Shown here piece after piece: positions 32,431 to 41,602 of a DNA stretch of 64,000 nt. The notes below the pieces were generated by a model. It did not search any database, had not been told where the DNA came from, and saw only the letters and a program-made list of their open reading frames with translations. A program made the translations under genes and the position numbers. Numbering within the stretch: the stretch's first letter is position 1; every line of letters starts with the position of its first letter. The stretch comes from Elusimicrobiales bacterium (GTDB taxonomy: Bacteria; Elusimicrobiota; Elusimicrobia; Elusimicrobiales; UBA9959), in the NCBI GenBank assembly GCA_028688015.1, contig JAQTZB010000003.1:124001-188000 (forward strand). Direction: 5' to 3'.

Positions 32431-33609
32431 TTAGCGCTCTACGCAGATGGCGATGCCCATGCCGCCGCCGATGCAGAGGGTGGCGAGGCCCTTCTTGAGG
32501 TTGCGCTTCTTCATCTCGTGCAGCAGCGTGACGAGGATGCGCGCGCCGGACGCGCCCACGGGATGGCCCAGCGCTATCGCGCCGCCGTTCACGTTGACGA
32601 TGTCCTTGTTGAAGCCGAGCTCCTTGGCCACCGAGAGGCTCTGGGCCGCGAAGGCCTCGTTAGCCTCGATCAGTTCGACGTCTTTCAATTCCCAGTTGGC
32701 TTTCTTGAGGGCCTTGCGCACGGCCTCGGCGGGGCCGATGCCCATGATGGACGGGTCCACGCCGGCCCAGGCGTAGGAGACTATCTTCGCCATGGGCTTC
32801 AGGTTATGCTTCTTCACCGCGTCGGCGGAGGCCACCAGCAGGGCGGCCGCCCCGTCGTTGATGCCCGAGGCGTTGGCGGCCGTCACGGAGCCGTCCTTCT
32901 TGAAAGCGGCGCGCAGTTTGGCCAGGCCCTCGGCGGTCACGCCGGCTTTGGGATACTCGTCCTTCGCGAACATTACAGGATCCCCCTTGCGCTGCGGGAT
33001 GGCCACCGGGGCGATCTCGTCGGCGAAGCGGTTTTCCTTCAGGGCCTTCTCGGCCTTGTTCTGCGATTCGGCCGCGAACTTGTCCTGCTCCTCGCGGGTC
33101 AGGCCGTACTTGGTCACCAGGTTCTCGGCGGTCATGCCCATGTGGTAGTTGTTGAAAACATCCCACAGGCCGTCGCCTATCATGGAATCGATGATCTCGC
33201 CGTGGCCCATCTTGTAGCCCGCGCGGGCTTTCTTGAGCAGGTAGGGAGCGTTAGTCATGCTCTCGGCGCCGCCGGCGATGATCAGCTCGGCGTCACCGCA
33301 CATGATGCTCTGCGCGGCGTTGGCCACGGTGCGCATGCCCGAGCCGCACAGCATATTCAGGGTCACTGCGGTCTTCTCCACCGGGATGCCGGAGCCCACG
33401 GCCACCTGGCGCGCCACGCCCTGGCCCTGACCGGCCTGGTAAATGCAGCCCATCAGCACTTCGTCTATCTCGCCCGCGGGGACCTTGGTGCGCTCCAGCA
33501 GGGCTTTGGTCACCACTTTCCCGAGTTCCACCGCGCTGAAATCGGCCAGGCTGCCCCCGAAGCTGCCTATCGCCGTCCGTACGCCGTCCACTATAAAGAC
33601 TTCTTTCAT
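32431..33609 (-). CDS. Acetyl-CoA C-acetyltransferase (thiolase)
   Basis: A 392-residue class II thiolase that condenses two acetyl-CoA to acetoacetyl-CoA or the reverse. The nucleophilic Cys is in NMLCGSGMRTVANAA, the catalytic His in NVNGGAIALGHPVGASGARI, and the final Cys in LATLCIGGGMGIA. It is preceded by the CoA-transferase gene after 42 bases on the same strand, under a TetR gene. Together they suggest turnover of short-chain acyl-CoAs (acetoacetate, butyrate or hydroxybutyrate). It reads as biosynthetic (AtoB/PhaA) rather than FadA type by length. Confidence 0.94.
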   Translation of the reverse strand: MKEVFIVDGVRTAIGSFGGSLADFSAVELGKVVTKALLERTKVPAGEIDEVLMGCIYQAGQGQGVARQVAVGSGIPVEKTAVTLNMLCGSGMRTVANAAQSIMCGDAELIIAGGAESMTNAPYLLKKARAGYKMGHGEIIDSMIGDGLWDVFNNYHMGMTAENLVTKYGLTREEQDKFAAESQNKAEKALKENRFADEIAPVAIPQRKGDPVMFAKDEYPKAGVTAEGLAKLRAAFKKDGSVTAANASGINDGAAALLVASADAVKKHNLKPMAKIVSYAWAGVDPSIMGIGPAEAVRKALKKANWELKDVELIEANEAFAAQSLSVAKELGFNKDIVNVNGGAIALGHPVGASGARILVTLLHEMKKRNLKKGLATLCIGGGMGIAICVER

Positions 33610-33651
33610 TTTGCTCTTCCTCCGTTTAGGTTAATTAAAAGATACCCAAAA

Positions 33652-34986
33652 TTATACATACCCCAGCTTTTTCGCCCGCTCTCTCAGCTCTCCGCGGAAA
33701 TCGGGGTGGGCCACGCCTATCAGGGCGTTGGCCCGCTCGCGCACGGTGCGGCCGCGCAGCCTCGCTATGCCGAACTCGGTCACGACATGGTCGGTGTTGG
33801 CGCGGTGCAGGGTCACGGCCGTGCCTTCCGGCAGCATTGGCACTATCGCCGAGACAGCACCTTTTTTAGCCGTAGAACGGCAGGCGATCACGGACTTACC
33901 CAGGCCGTCGTACGCTTCTTTCGCGCCCACGGCGGTATCGGTCTGGCCGCCGGTGCCGGAATACTGCACCGGGCCTATAGATTCGCTGGCCACCTGGCCG
34001 GTCAGGTCCACGGTAATGCAGGTGTTGATGGACACCATGCGGGAGTTCTGCCGGATCACGGCGGGATCGGTGACCCAGGAGCCGCGCCGGAACTCCACGG
34101 CGGGGTTGTTGTCCAGCCAGTCGTAAAGTTTGCGCGAGCCCATGGCGAAAGTACAGACGAACTTGTCCTTGAGCAGGGCCTTGCGCTTGTTGGTGACGGC
34201 GCCGGCCTCGTAGAGCTCCATCACCGAGTCCACCAGCATCTCGGTGTGCACGCCCAGGTCTTTCTTGCCCTTCAGCGCCAGCGCCGCGGCGTTGGGGATG
34301 CCGCCTATGCCCAGCTGTATGGTGGAACCGTCGTCCACCAGTTCGGCGATATAGCCGCCTATCGCCAGGTCCGTAGCGTCCGGGCTGGGCGGGGGCAGGG
34401 CCGGCACTACCTGGTCATGCTCCACGAACCAGTCCACGTCGCTCACATGCAGGTGCGTGTCGCCGAAGGTGCGCGGCAAATTGCGGTTCACTTCCAGGAT
34501 CACGGTATCCGCGGCCTCCAGGATATCCTTCTCGTAAGTGATGCCGAGGGACAGGGAGACATAGCCCCTGGCGTCGGGCGGCGTGCAGGTGCCGAAGAAG
34601 ATGTCCGGCTTGCGGGCGTGCAGGCGGTCCAGCGCGGCGCGGTGCAGCATGTTGGGCACGTAGGTGACGGTGCCGGCCCCGGCCGCAAGCGCCTGGCGCG
34701 AGCCCGGCGCGTGGAACCAGCTGGCCAGTTCGAAGTGGCCCTTCATCTCCGGCTTCAGGTAAAAGTCGTAGGGCTTGAGCGTCAGCACCGAGAACACGCG
34801 CGCGTCTTTCACGCGCGGCGCGGCCGTATGGAACTTCGCCATGCAGCCCTGCGGCTCGGAGGCGCACTGCGCCACCACCACGTCGTCGCCGGTCTTTATC
34901 TTAGCTGCCGCCGCCTCGGCGGTTATGAGCTTGTCGGCGTAAGCGCTCTTCCTCGTGACCGCCGGCTTCTCTAAGGTCATGGTCAT
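33652..34986 (-). CDS. Acetyl-CoA hydrolase/CoA-transferase (4-hydroxybutyrate CoA-transferase type)
   Basis: 444 residues of the family containing 4-hydroxybutyrate and butyryl-CoA:acetate CoA-transferases. Landmarks are VVVAQCASEPQGCMAKFHTA, LQLGIGGIPNAAALAL (written IQLGIGGIPN here), DLGVHTEMLVDSVMELYEAG, VASESIGPVQYSGTGGQTD and HRANTDHVVTEFGIARLRG. The active-site Glu is probably within HTEML. It exchanges CoA between short acids in the cytoplasm. The first ATG (34986) overlaps the tetR stop as ATGA; a second ATG lies two codons in. Its operon partner is the thiolase downstream. Confidence 0.9.
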   Translation of the reverse strand: MTMTLEKPAVTRKSAYADKLITAEAAAAKIKTGDDVVVAQCASEPQGCMAKFHTAAPRVKDARVFSVLTLKPYDFYLKPEMKGHFELASWFHAPGSRQALAAGAGTVTYVPNMLHRAALDRLHARKPDIFFGTCTPPDARGYVSLSLGITYEKDILEAADTVILEVNRNLPRTFGDTHLHVSDVDWFVEHDQVVPALPPPSPDATDLAIGGYIAELVDDGSTIQLGIGGIPNAAALALKGKKDLGVHTEMLVDSVMELYEAGAVTNKRKALLKDKFVCTFAMGSRKLYDWLDNNPAVEFRRGSWVTDPAVIRQNSRMVSINTCITVDLTGQVASESIGPVQYSGTGGQTDTAVGAKEAYDGLGKSVIACRSTAKKGAVSAIVPMLPEGTAVTLHRANTDHVVTEFGIARLRGRTVRERANALIGVAHPDFRGELRERAKKLGYV

Positions 34987-35606
34987 GCCAGTATCCCCCG
35001 CTTGAACACCCTCGCGAACAGCTTCACGGCCTGCTCGTCCGCCAGGCCGTAATGCCCCTTCACCTTAAAGAGCTTCTCCATGATGAAGTAGTTGAAATAG
35101 TTCCAGGTCACCATCATCAGCGCGCCCACGGGGTCTATGTCCGCGGCTATGCGGCCCTTCGCTTTGGCGGAGCCGTGCTTCAGCGCCGCGGCGTACCCGG
35201 TCCGCATGCGGGCGAACATTTTATTCACGTGCTTCGCCTCGAACTCCACCACATCCACATAGATAAGGAGGATATAGGCGGAGAATTTCTCCACCACTTC
35301 CCTGGAGGCGAAACCCAGGCCCTCTATGTTGTCCGGGAAGGCGGTGGAGGTCAGCGCCTTGATGAGCGGCTGGTCGGGGCTGAAATATTCCTTCTCGTAT
35401 TTCTCCAGCAGCGAGACGAAGATCTCTTCCTTGGTGCCGAAATAGTTATAGATATTGCCCAGCGACACTCCGGCCTCGGCCGCGATGTCGCGGGTGGAGG
35501 TGCCGTTGTAGCCCTTGCGGGTGAACAGCAGCGAGGCCGCCGCCAGGATGCGGTCCAGGTTGGGGGCCGCCCCGTTCTTTTTAGTCTTCAGCGCCGCTTT
35601 AGCCAT
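34983..35606 (-). CDS. TetR/AcrR-family transcriptional regulator
   Basis: 207 residues with an N-terminal helix-turn-helix (LDRILAAASLLFTRKGYNGTSTRDIAAEAGVSLGNIYNYFGTKEEIF) typical of TetR repressors, and a helical ligand-binding domain. It is the first gene of the operon with the CoA-transferase (4-base overlap) and thiolase. A near-perfect palindrome lies 5 bases upstream of its start and is the likely operator, so the operon is probably autorepressed and induced by an acyl-CoA or fatty acid. The ligand is inference. Confidence 0.93.
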   Translation of the reverse strand: MAKAALKTKKNGAAPNLDRILAAASLLFTRKGYNGTSTRDIAAEAGVSLGNIYNYFGTKEEIFVSLLEKYEKEYFSPDQPLIKALTSTAFPDNIEGLGFASREVVEKFSAYILLIYVDVVEFEAKHVNKMFARMRTGYAAALKHGSAKAKGRIAADIDPVGALMMVTWNYFNYFIMEKLFKVKGHYGLADEQAVKLFARVFKRGILA

Positions 35607-35610
35607 ATTA

Positions 35611-35628
35611 TGAACGAGCGTTCGTTCA
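35611..35628. promoter_or_regulatory. Palindromic TetR operator
   Basis: TGAACGAGCGTTCGTTCA is an 18-base inverted repeat with 8 of 9 pairs matching. It closely resembles TGAACG-N2-CGTTCA operators of fatty-acid-type TetR regulators and lies directly before the tetR start. Confidence 0.8.
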
Positions 35629-35666
35629 CAAATATTCTAACACAACCGCGGCGCGCGCGTCAACAC

Positions 35667-35697
35667 AAAAAAAGAAGCCCCCGCTCGGGGGGGCTTC
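35667..35697 (-). terminator. Terminator after the single-domain EWKSGDY gene
   Basis: On the minus strand GAAGCCCCC pairs with GGGGGCTTC (35689-35697 with 35674-35682), followed by seven T. It separates this gene from the tetR promoter. Confidence 0.88.
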
Positions 35698-35714
35698 TCC
35701 GGGGCGAAGGCCGC

Positions 35715-36185
35715 TCACCGCACCTTCTTCAGAACATAGTACTCCGGCTTCGCGTGCCGGATGGTGTAGTCGCCGCTCTTCCATTCAAAGAACATATAGG
35801 TCGCGCCCTTCAGCTCCTTTATAAGGTAGCGGGAAGCCGTCTTGTCCCCGCTGTGCGTCACCACGCCTTTGGTCCAGTTGAACCAGGGCGCCGACTTGGG
35901 CGCGAAGGGCAGCACGCCCATCTTCCCCCCTTCCAGGAACCTGAAGCCGCCCAGGTACAGGTCGCCCTGGAAGCGCTTCGCCCCGGGCGTGAAGTCTCCC
36001 GGATCGGCCACAAAGTCCACGCTGCGCCACTCGCCCAGCACGGCGTGGTCGTTCGCGAAGGGCAGGTTAATGTCGTCCACCAGCCGGCCGTCGATCTCGG
36101 TGGTAGTTATCCTGAGCTCCGCCGCCAGCGCCAGGGTACCGAAACCGAGCAGCACCGCCGTTACCGCTATATGCCAGAGTTTCAT
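35715..36185 (-). CDS. Exported single-domain EWKSGDY protein
   Basis: 156 residues: a signal peptide ending in ALAA, then one copy of a domain running from VDDINLPFANDHAVLGEWRSVDFVADPGDF to FNWTKGVVTHSGDKTASRYLIKELKGATYMFFEWKSGDYTIR and ending KPEYYVLKK. The same domain occurs twice in the protein at 42340-43119. From memory, related segments are found at the C-terminus of some BlaR1-like M56 sensor proteins in Firmicutes, so a sensing or binding role is possible but unproven. It lies beyond the terminator of the ECF/Lol-like operon, so it is a separate unit. Confidence 0.75.
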   Translation of the reverse strand: MKLWHIAVTAVLLGFGTLALAAELRITTTEIDGRLVDDINLPFANDHAVLGEWRSVDFVADPGDFTPGAKRFQGDLYLGGFRFLEGGKMGVLPFAPKSAPWFNWTKGVVTHSGDKTASRYLIKELKGATYMFFEWKSGDYTIRHAKPEYYVLKKVR

Positions 36186-36244
36186 AAAACCTCCTTGTCC
36201 CGTCTTCCTACCCGTTAATACGCACTGCCCCCCGTTTTCATTAC

Positions 36245-36272
36245 AAAAAAGCCCGGCTGCCCGGGCTTTTTA
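36245..36272. terminator. Bidirectional terminator at the end of the ECF/Lol-like operon
   Basis: GCCCGG at 36251-36256 and CCGGGC at 36261-36266 are flanked by six A and five T. On the minus strand it follows the barrel gene by 16 bases. Confidence 0.85.
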
Positions 36273-36287
36273 TCACGGCCGCCTTGC

Positions 36288-37556
36288 TTAGAAGGAGAGC
36301 CCCGCGGTGAGCTGGGCAAAGAGCTTGGCGCCGGAGAAGGTGTACTCTCCGTCCGCCGGGCCCAGCGGGGCCAGCAGCAGGCAGCCGGCGTTGAAGTCGT
36401 TGAGGTTTTTGTAGGTCACGCCGGCCGAGAGCGCGCCGGTGGAGTCGTTGAAGTTGTGGATGTAATTCGTGTTGAGCGTCAGGTCGGTGATTATAAAGCG
36501 GCTGACGCTGGTGAACAGCGCGCCGTAATGGCGGCCGAGGTAATTGGAATCGTACAGGCCGTTGCCGAGGAGATACAGGCCTTTCGTCCCCGCGGGCAGC
36601 ACTGAAGAAAGCGGCCCCGAGAAGGCGTATAGTTTCTTGTCCCTGAACGGCGTCTTCACATAGCCGCTCTGGTTGTAGAAGAACTCACTGGTCACGGTCA
36701 GCCGGTCGTTGAAGTTGCCCAGCCTGAAGCCCTTGCTGAAATTCACCGCGGCCTTGAGCGGCCAATCCGTTCCCTTCTTGAAAGTTTCCAGCGTGCCGTT
36801 GTTGTCGCGGATGTAGCGGCCATTGTCGCGGCCGGCCGCGCTGACCTCTCCGGCGATATCGACGTCCCCCAGCCGGCTGGAAACGTCGTAACCGAACACC
36901 GGGTTGCGGTTGCGCTTGGTCCAGCCGGAGAAGGCCATCTCGGTGCGGCCCGCCAGCAGCTCGAACTTCAGCGCGCCGGCCAGCTCCCGGCCGGCGGCGG
37001 CGCTGCCGGTATCGAGGAACCCGTAGATGTTATACGCGGTGCCGAACGGGACATGCAGCTTCAGGCCGTAGGCGCCCTCGCGCGAACCCACCTTGGGCAC
37101 GAAGGGGATCTTCTCTATATTGACCAGGTCGGTGGGGTTCCACAGATAGCAGCGCCCCCACTGCAGCACCTGCTTACCGGTGCGAAAGTAGACGCGGTCG
37201 CCGAGGTTGAAATCCACGAACAGCTCCCGCAGCGTGGAGGTGGTCTGGCGGGTTTTAGGATAATAACTGGTCTCAAGGTTGGCGAAGGCCTTCACGCCGT
37301 TCTTCAGCCGCGCGTCCAGCAGCAGGTTCCCCAGTATATAGGTGTTAAGAGAGTCGGAAGAGCCGTAGACCGCGTCCTCCATAACGCTGGTCACCGAGCC
37401 GGAAAAGCCGAGGGTCTTCTTTTCGGCGCGCGCCGTCTCCGTGGAGGCGGCCTGCGTGACCAGCTCCGGGGTGCCGAACATCTCCAGCTCGGAGGCGGCG
37501 TCCTCCGCGAACGCGGGCAGCGGGAACAGGGCGAGGGCGAGCAGCAGTTGGCGCAT
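36288..37556 (-). CDS. Outer membrane beta-barrel protein linked to a Lol-like ABC system
   Basis: 422 residues with a signal peptide (MRQLLLALALFPLPAFA), alternating amphipathic strands and a C-terminal Phe (LTAGLSF), all typical of outer membrane barrels. Segments such as LRELFVDFNLGDRVYFRTGKQVLQWGRCYLWNPTDLVN resemble the DUF1302-like or porin-like barrels that accompany ABC permeases and a LolA-like protein in other diderms. It is the last gene of a tightly packed operon, one base after the LolA-like gene. It could be the outer membrane port or receptor of the system; its cargo is unknown. Confidence 0.8.
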   Translation of the reverse strand: MRQLLLALALFPLPAFAEDAASELEMFGTPELVTQAASTETARAEKKTLGFSGSVTSVMEDAVYGSSDSLNTYILGNLLLDARLKNGVKAFANLETSYYPKTRQTTSTLRELFVDFNLGDRVYFRTGKQVLQWGRCYLWNPTDLVNIEKIPFVPKVGSREGAYGLKLHVPFGTAYNIYGFLDTGSAAAGRELAGALKFELLAGRTEMAFSGWTKRNRNPVFGYDVSSRLGDVDIAGEVSAAGRDNGRYIRDNNGTLETFKKGTDWPLKAAVNFSKGFRLGNFNDRLTVTSEFFYNQSGYVKTPFRDKKLYAFSGPLSSVLPAGTKGLYLLGNGLYDSNYLGRHYGALFTSVSRFIITDLTLNTNYIHNFNDSTGALSAGVTYKNLNDFNAGCLLLAPLGPADGEYTFSGAKLFAQLTAGLSF

Positions 37557-37557
37557 A

Positions 37558-38319
37558 TTATTTGCTCAGGTTCTCCAGGTAGGCCTTGGTGAAGATCTTG
37601 TCCTCGAGCTTGCCGGGGACGATATTAGCTATCTCCACTATGGTCTTGTTGCCTTTCTCGAACTCGTCGATGAACAGCTGCTTCACCGGCACAAAGCGGC
37701 CTTCTATCTCGGTGAATTTCAGGAAATAGGCGGTCTGCATCAGCGTGCCGGAGGCGGCGTAGGATTCCTGCTTGAGCAGCAGGTCATTGTCGCGGCGGGT
37801 CCAGTAGATATGCCTGGGGTAGTCCACGTCGTTGACCTTGGCCTTCAGCTCGAATTTATGCACCGGCACCTTGCCCAGCATTTCCTCGGAGAAGAGCTCT
37901 TTGCCGGCCGCGTCCAGCGCGGGGCCGTAGAGCTCCTCCAGTTTGCGCGTCTCGAAGTCGTCGCTGTGCGCGTCGGTGCCGCCTATGCTCTCGTCGCGGT
38001 TGACGTGCTGGAAGGTTCGCGTGTTCTTGCGGTACATCCAGAAATTGTCGCCCACGCGCAGGTAACCGTTGCCCTTCTCGTTCTCCGGGGCGTTCATGAC
38101 TATAAGGAAGGCGTCGTCCGAGTCGCGGCGGAAGTAGGCCATGTCTATGATCTTGGTGCCCTGCCCGGCGCGCTGCTGCGTCAGGGTCACGTCGGCCCGC
38201 AGGTCCTTCTTCATCTTGTAATTGGCGTCTATAGCCTTGAGTATCGGCGCCACCCGGCTGTCGGCGGCCAGGACCGGCCAGGGTGCCAGCAAGAGCGCTA
38301 TTAATAAGATTTTTTTCAT
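37558..38319 (-). CDS. LolA-like outer membrane lipoprotein-sorting protein
   Basis: 253 residues starting at the ATG at 38319 with signal peptide MKKILLIALLLAPWPVLA. The half-barrel strands (LRADVTLTQQRAGQGTKIIDMAYFRR, FLIVMNAPENEKGNGYLRVGDNFWMYRKNTRTFQHV) and the later YWTRRDNDLLLKQESYA, FVPVKQLFIDE match the LolA-like family annotated as outer-membrane lipoprotein-sorting protein. Such proteins carry lipid or lipoprotein across the periplasm. It lies 8 bases downstream of the second permease and one base before the barrel gene, so it is probably the periplasmic shuttle of this system. Confidence 0.84.
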   Translation of the reverse strand: MKKILLIALLLAPWPVLAADSRVAPILKAIDANYKMKKDLRADVTLTQQRAGQGTKIIDMAYFRRDSDDAFLIVMNAPENEKGNGYLRVGDNFWMYRKNTRTFQHVNRDESIGGTDAHSDDFETRKLEELYGPALDAAGKELFSEEMLGKVPVHKFELKAKVNDVDYPRHIYWTRRDNDLLLKQESYAASGTLMQTAYFLKFTEIEGRFVPVKQLFIDEFEKGNKTIVEIANIVPGKLEDKIFTKAYLENLSK

Positions 38320-38327
38320 GTTGTTCC

Positions 38328-40085
38328 TCAGGTGAAATGGCCTAAAGCCTTGGCCGGCGGCATATTGGCCGCGCGGCGCGCGGGGAAGAAGGCCGTGCAC
38401 ACGGCTATCAGTATTATGGTCAGCACGCTGCCCGCCACCCCGGCGAAGGTAGGCAGGAAGTACAGGTGCCCGTTTATCAGCAGCATGCCCAGCGGGTTGT
38501 CCGTGATATTGAAGGTGATCAGCGACAGCAGGCGCATGGCGCCGAAGCCGAGCAGCAGGCCGGCGGCGGAGGCGAACAGCGTCAGGAAGAAGGTTTCCAG
38601 GATGAACATGTCCCGCACGTCGCCGCGCTGCATGCCGATGGCGCGCACGGTGCCGATCTCGCGGGTGCGCTCGCGGATGGTCATGCGCAGCGTGTTCACC
38701 ACGCCCAGCAGGATGATGAAGAACAGGATCACCACGGCGGAGATGGTGATGATGTTCAGCACCGACTCCAGTTTCAGTATGTCGCTGGCCGTCTCGTACA
38801 TGGTGGAAACGTCGATAGTGGTGCCCTTCCACTTGTTGCGGGAGATCTCCTGGTACTTCGCTTTATAGTCGTCCGACGTGTAGGTGCGCTTGAGCAGCAC
38901 CCATTCCGGCGCGGCCAGCGCGGCCCAGGCCCCGGCCGGCGGCGCGTGGGGCTTAACGCCGGGCCCGGGCCCCGCGGGCAGGTCGCCGTAATAGAGCTCG
39001 TAGAAGGCCGTGCCGTTCATCATCACCGCGTTATCCCGCGGGCAGTCGCCGGAAGCGCAGACCGCGCTCACCGTGTATGAGGCTTCTTTCGGCCCCTTCT
39101 CGAAGGCGCGGTCGTACTTCAGGGTGATCTTTCCCCCGGCCCCGGCGCCTATGGCCCGGGCGAAGCCGGCGGACAGCACCACCCCGTCCTTCTGGAACAG
39201 CTTGGTGAAGGTGCCGCTCCCCAGCTTCATCATGCCGGAGATCTTATTCTTCGACTCGTCGTCGGTCTTGAAGCCCAGGACTTCAGCCTGCCTGCGCCCC
39301 GTGCGGCCGGAAACGGAAGCGTAGATGACAGCGGTGCCGGGCTGGAACTTTTTATGCAGGCGGTCGGCGACGGCGGCGGCGTTCTTCTGGGGGTTTTTGA
39401 TCGTCAGGCTGAAGCTGCCGGTCTCCCAGGGGCGGTAGCCCAGCAGCTGCTTGGCGCGGTTGAGTTCCAGGAAAGTCACGCCCTGCATGAAGATATTGTC
39501 TATCTTCATGATGCCCGCCACGGTGACCCTGACCGCCTGGTCCTGGCCGAACATATTGCGGAAGCGCACGCGCACCGTGTCGTGCATCTTCACGTTGAGG
39601 TAGCGGGCCTTCTCCTCGGAAATGATGGCCGGGTTTTCGATGGCGGGGTTTTCGATGTCTTTCCAGCTGCCGGCCACGAGGCGGAAGGACTGCTCCAGCT
39701 CGGCCAACTGCTCTTTGCTGGCGCCCTTTTTGGTGTCCGCGCCTATCAGGATGATATTGTCGGACTTGCCGTTGCCGATGGCGCGGGCGAACATGGCGAT
39801 GGATTCGTCCGCCTGCTCTATAAGCGGCTCGTCCTTGAGGGCCGCGAAGGCGCGCTCCCTGTCGCGGAAGATCTCGCGCATCACGCCGCCGCGCTCGTTG
39901 AAGCGCACCGCCACGTGCCCGGTGACGTAGCGCATGATCTTGTTGAACATGATGTCCGAGATGCCGTGCGAGAAAGAGTTGGCCACCACCAGGATGGCCA
40001 CGCCGATGGCCATGGCCGAGCCGAGCAGGATATTCCGGCGCTTCTGGCGCAGGAGGTTCCGGAGGCTAAGTCTTATCAGCAGCAT
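38328..40085 (-). CDS. FtsX/LolE-type ABC transporter permease 2
   Basis: 585 residues from the ATG at 40085 (MLLIRLSLRNLLRQKRRNILLGSAMAIGVAILVVANS). The layout is one N-terminal helix, a large periplasmic domain and three C-terminal helices (LNIITISAVVILFFIILLGVVNTLRMTIRERTREIGTVRAIG is the conserved cytoplasmic loop). This is the type VII (MacB/LolCE) topology, in which ATP hydrolysis drives periplasmic movements rather than transmembrane transport. The periplasmic domain holds a Cys pair (SAVCASGDCPRDN). It follows permease 1 after 2 bases and precedes the LolA-like gene. Confidence 0.9.
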   Translation of the reverse strand: MLLIRLSLRNLLRQKRRNILLGSAMAIGVAILVVANSFSHGISDIMFNKIMRYVTGHVAVRFNERGGVMREIFRDRERAFAALKDEPLIEQADESIAMFARAIGNGKSDNIILIGADTKKGASKEQLAELEQSFRLVAGSWKDIENPAIENPAIISEEKARYLNVKMHDTVRVRFRNMFGQDQAVRVTVAGIMKIDNIFMQGVTFLELNRAKQLLGYRPWETGSFSLTIKNPQKNAAAVADRLHKKFQPGTAVIYASVSGRTGRRQAEVLGFKTDDESKNKISGMMKLGSGTFTKLFQKDGVVLSAGFARAIGAGAGGKITLKYDRAFEKGPKEASYTVSAVCASGDCPRDNAVMMNGTAFYELYYGDLPAGPGPGVKPHAPPAGAWAALAAPEWVLLKRTYTSDDYKAKYQEISRNKWKGTTIDVSTMYETASDILKLESVLNIITISAVVILFFIILLGVVNTLRMTIRERTREIGTVRAIGMQRGDVRDMFILETFFLTLFASAAGLLLGFGAMRLLSLITFNITDNPLGMLLINGHLYFLPTFAGVAGSVLTIILIAVCTAFFPARRAANMPPAKALGHFT

Positions 40086-40087
40086 AG

Positions 40088-41602
40088 TCAATCTCTCGAA
40101 ATGGCGTCCAGCGGCGTGATGCCGGTGGCCACGCGCATAGGATACAGCGCCGCCAGCACGGTCACCAGCCCCAGCTGCAGCACGGTCAGCAGGATGCCTG
40201 ACACGCTCAGCAGCGGGTTGAAGTAATTTCCGCCGTAAAGTATCTGCAGCATGTCGTTGGCGGTGGTGATGCGCAGCAGCGGGATCACCCGCACGGCGAC
40301 GATGCCGGCCAGTATCCCCCCGCCGCCGAACACGGAGGAAAGGATGGCGGTCTCGCCGAGGAACATGCCCGCGATGAAGGTCTTGTGCGCGCCGATGGCC
40401 CGCATCATCCCTATCTCCGAGGCCCGCTCCATGGCGGCCATGGAGAGCGTGTTTACGATGATGATGATGGCCACGCAGAACAGCAGCATGACGAAAACGA
40501 ACAGCGCGCCCTTTATTATCACGGCCATGCCGCCGATGGGGCCGGAGGCCTTGTTCCACGGCACGGCTTTCACGCCGGCGCCGGCGGCCGAGAGGTCCTT
40601 GTTCAGCTTTGCCAGCGCGCCGTCGTAGCCGGTGCCGGGGACAAGTTTGATAAAGACCGCGTTATACGTCCCGTCCTCGGTGTTGCGGGCGGCGATTTTC
40701 TCCACGGCTATTTTCTTCGGCGCCTTCTTGTAATCGGCCACTATCAGGGCCTCGTCGCCGAACATCGAATCTATGTCCCCGCCCTCCATCCCCAGCAGCG
40801 CCTTCTCTTCTTTGGGCACCTGCGCGGCCATGTCGGCGGCGGTGAAGTAGCCCAGGCAGTCGCGGTAGGCCTCTATGTCCACCAGGCAGAAATGGCCGAA
40901 GATCTGGTTGAGCGCGCGGTATTTGATCACGCCCTTGACCGGGAAGCGGATGTCGTTGGTAGTATTGATGCCGCTCGACATTCCCAGCATGACGGCGCTG
41001 CTGCTGAGCTGCAGGTGGTCCGCGTCGGCCAGGGCCTCCTTGCTGAGGTTGGCCTTCACCGCGCCTCCGCCTTCGGGCACGAACCACACATTGTAGTACC
41101 GGTAGAACTCGCCGCGGGCGAAGTCAGGGAACAGCAGCGCCCGCTGGCCGGAAACCGGGTAGCTGCCCTCTATAACCGTGAAATTCTCCGGGAACATCTT
41201 CCGGTATTCCGCGAAATCTACCCCTATCAGGTACGCGAAGCCCGGCGTGTCGGAGCGCTCGTCGAGCACCATGGCCAGGTTCTTGCCCACCGGCAGAAAA
41301 TTCTTTACAAAGGGCTGTGCCGCCAGCACAGGCTTGATCTTGTTATAGGTATTGATGGGCTCTATGCTCGCGCCCATCAGGTTCAGCAGAATATTGTCCG
41401 ACTTCTGCGCCTCGCTGATCAGCACAAGGTCGCCCATGAAGCCGTCGATGATGTTCTTCTCTATGCCCCTGGCCATCCCCGAGATAACGCCGTTGCCCAG
41501 CGTCATAAGGAAAGCGCCAGTGAACAGGATGATCCCGATCACGAGGCTCTTGCCCTTGTGGCGCAGGATATTGCGCCAGGCGATGGTAAGTATCAGTTTC
41601 AC
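40088..41602 (-). CDS. FtsX/LolC-type ABC transporter permease 1
   Basis: 504 residues with the same type VII topology as its neighbour: MKLILTIAWRNILRHKGKSLVIGIILFTGAFLMTLGN at the N-terminus, a periplasmic domain of about 300 residues, then three helices including VNTLSMAAMERASEIGMMRAIGAHKTFIAGMFLGE. Two unlike permeases with one ATPase give a LolCDE-like stoichiometry. It overlaps the ATPase gene by 4 bases. The pair presumably extracts a lipid or lipoprotein from the inner membrane and hands it to the LolA-like protein encoded downstream. Confidence 0.9.
   Translation of the reverse strand: MKLILTIAWRNILRHKGKSLVIGIILFTGAFLMTLGNGVISGMARGIEKNIIDGFMGDLVLISEAQKSDNILLNLMGASIEPINTYNKIKPVLAAQPFVKNFLPVGKNLAMVLDERSDTPGFAYLIGVDFAEYRKMFPENFTVIEGSYPVSGQRALLFPDFARGEFYRYYNVWFVPEGGGAVKANLSKEALADADHLQLSSSAVMLGMSSGINTTNDIRFPVKGVIKYRALNQIFGHFCLVDIEAYRDCLGYFTAADMAAQVPKEEKALLGMEGGDIDSMFGDEALIVADYKKAPKKIAVEKIAARNTEDGTYNAVFIKLVPGTGYDGALAKLNKDLSAAGAGVKAVPWNKASGPIGGMAVIIKGALFVFVMLLFCVAIIIIVNTLSMAAMERASEIGMMRAIGAHKTFIAGMFLGETAILSSVFGGGGILAGIVAVRVIPLLRITTANDMLQILYGGNYFNPLLSVSGILLTVLQLGLVTVLAALYPMRVATGITPLDAISRD

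Noticed and set aside
32518..34974. Open frame of 818 codons on the plus strand opposite the thiolase and CoA-transferase
   Set aside because: It is antisense to two certain genes, with the same low-complexity composition and no signals.
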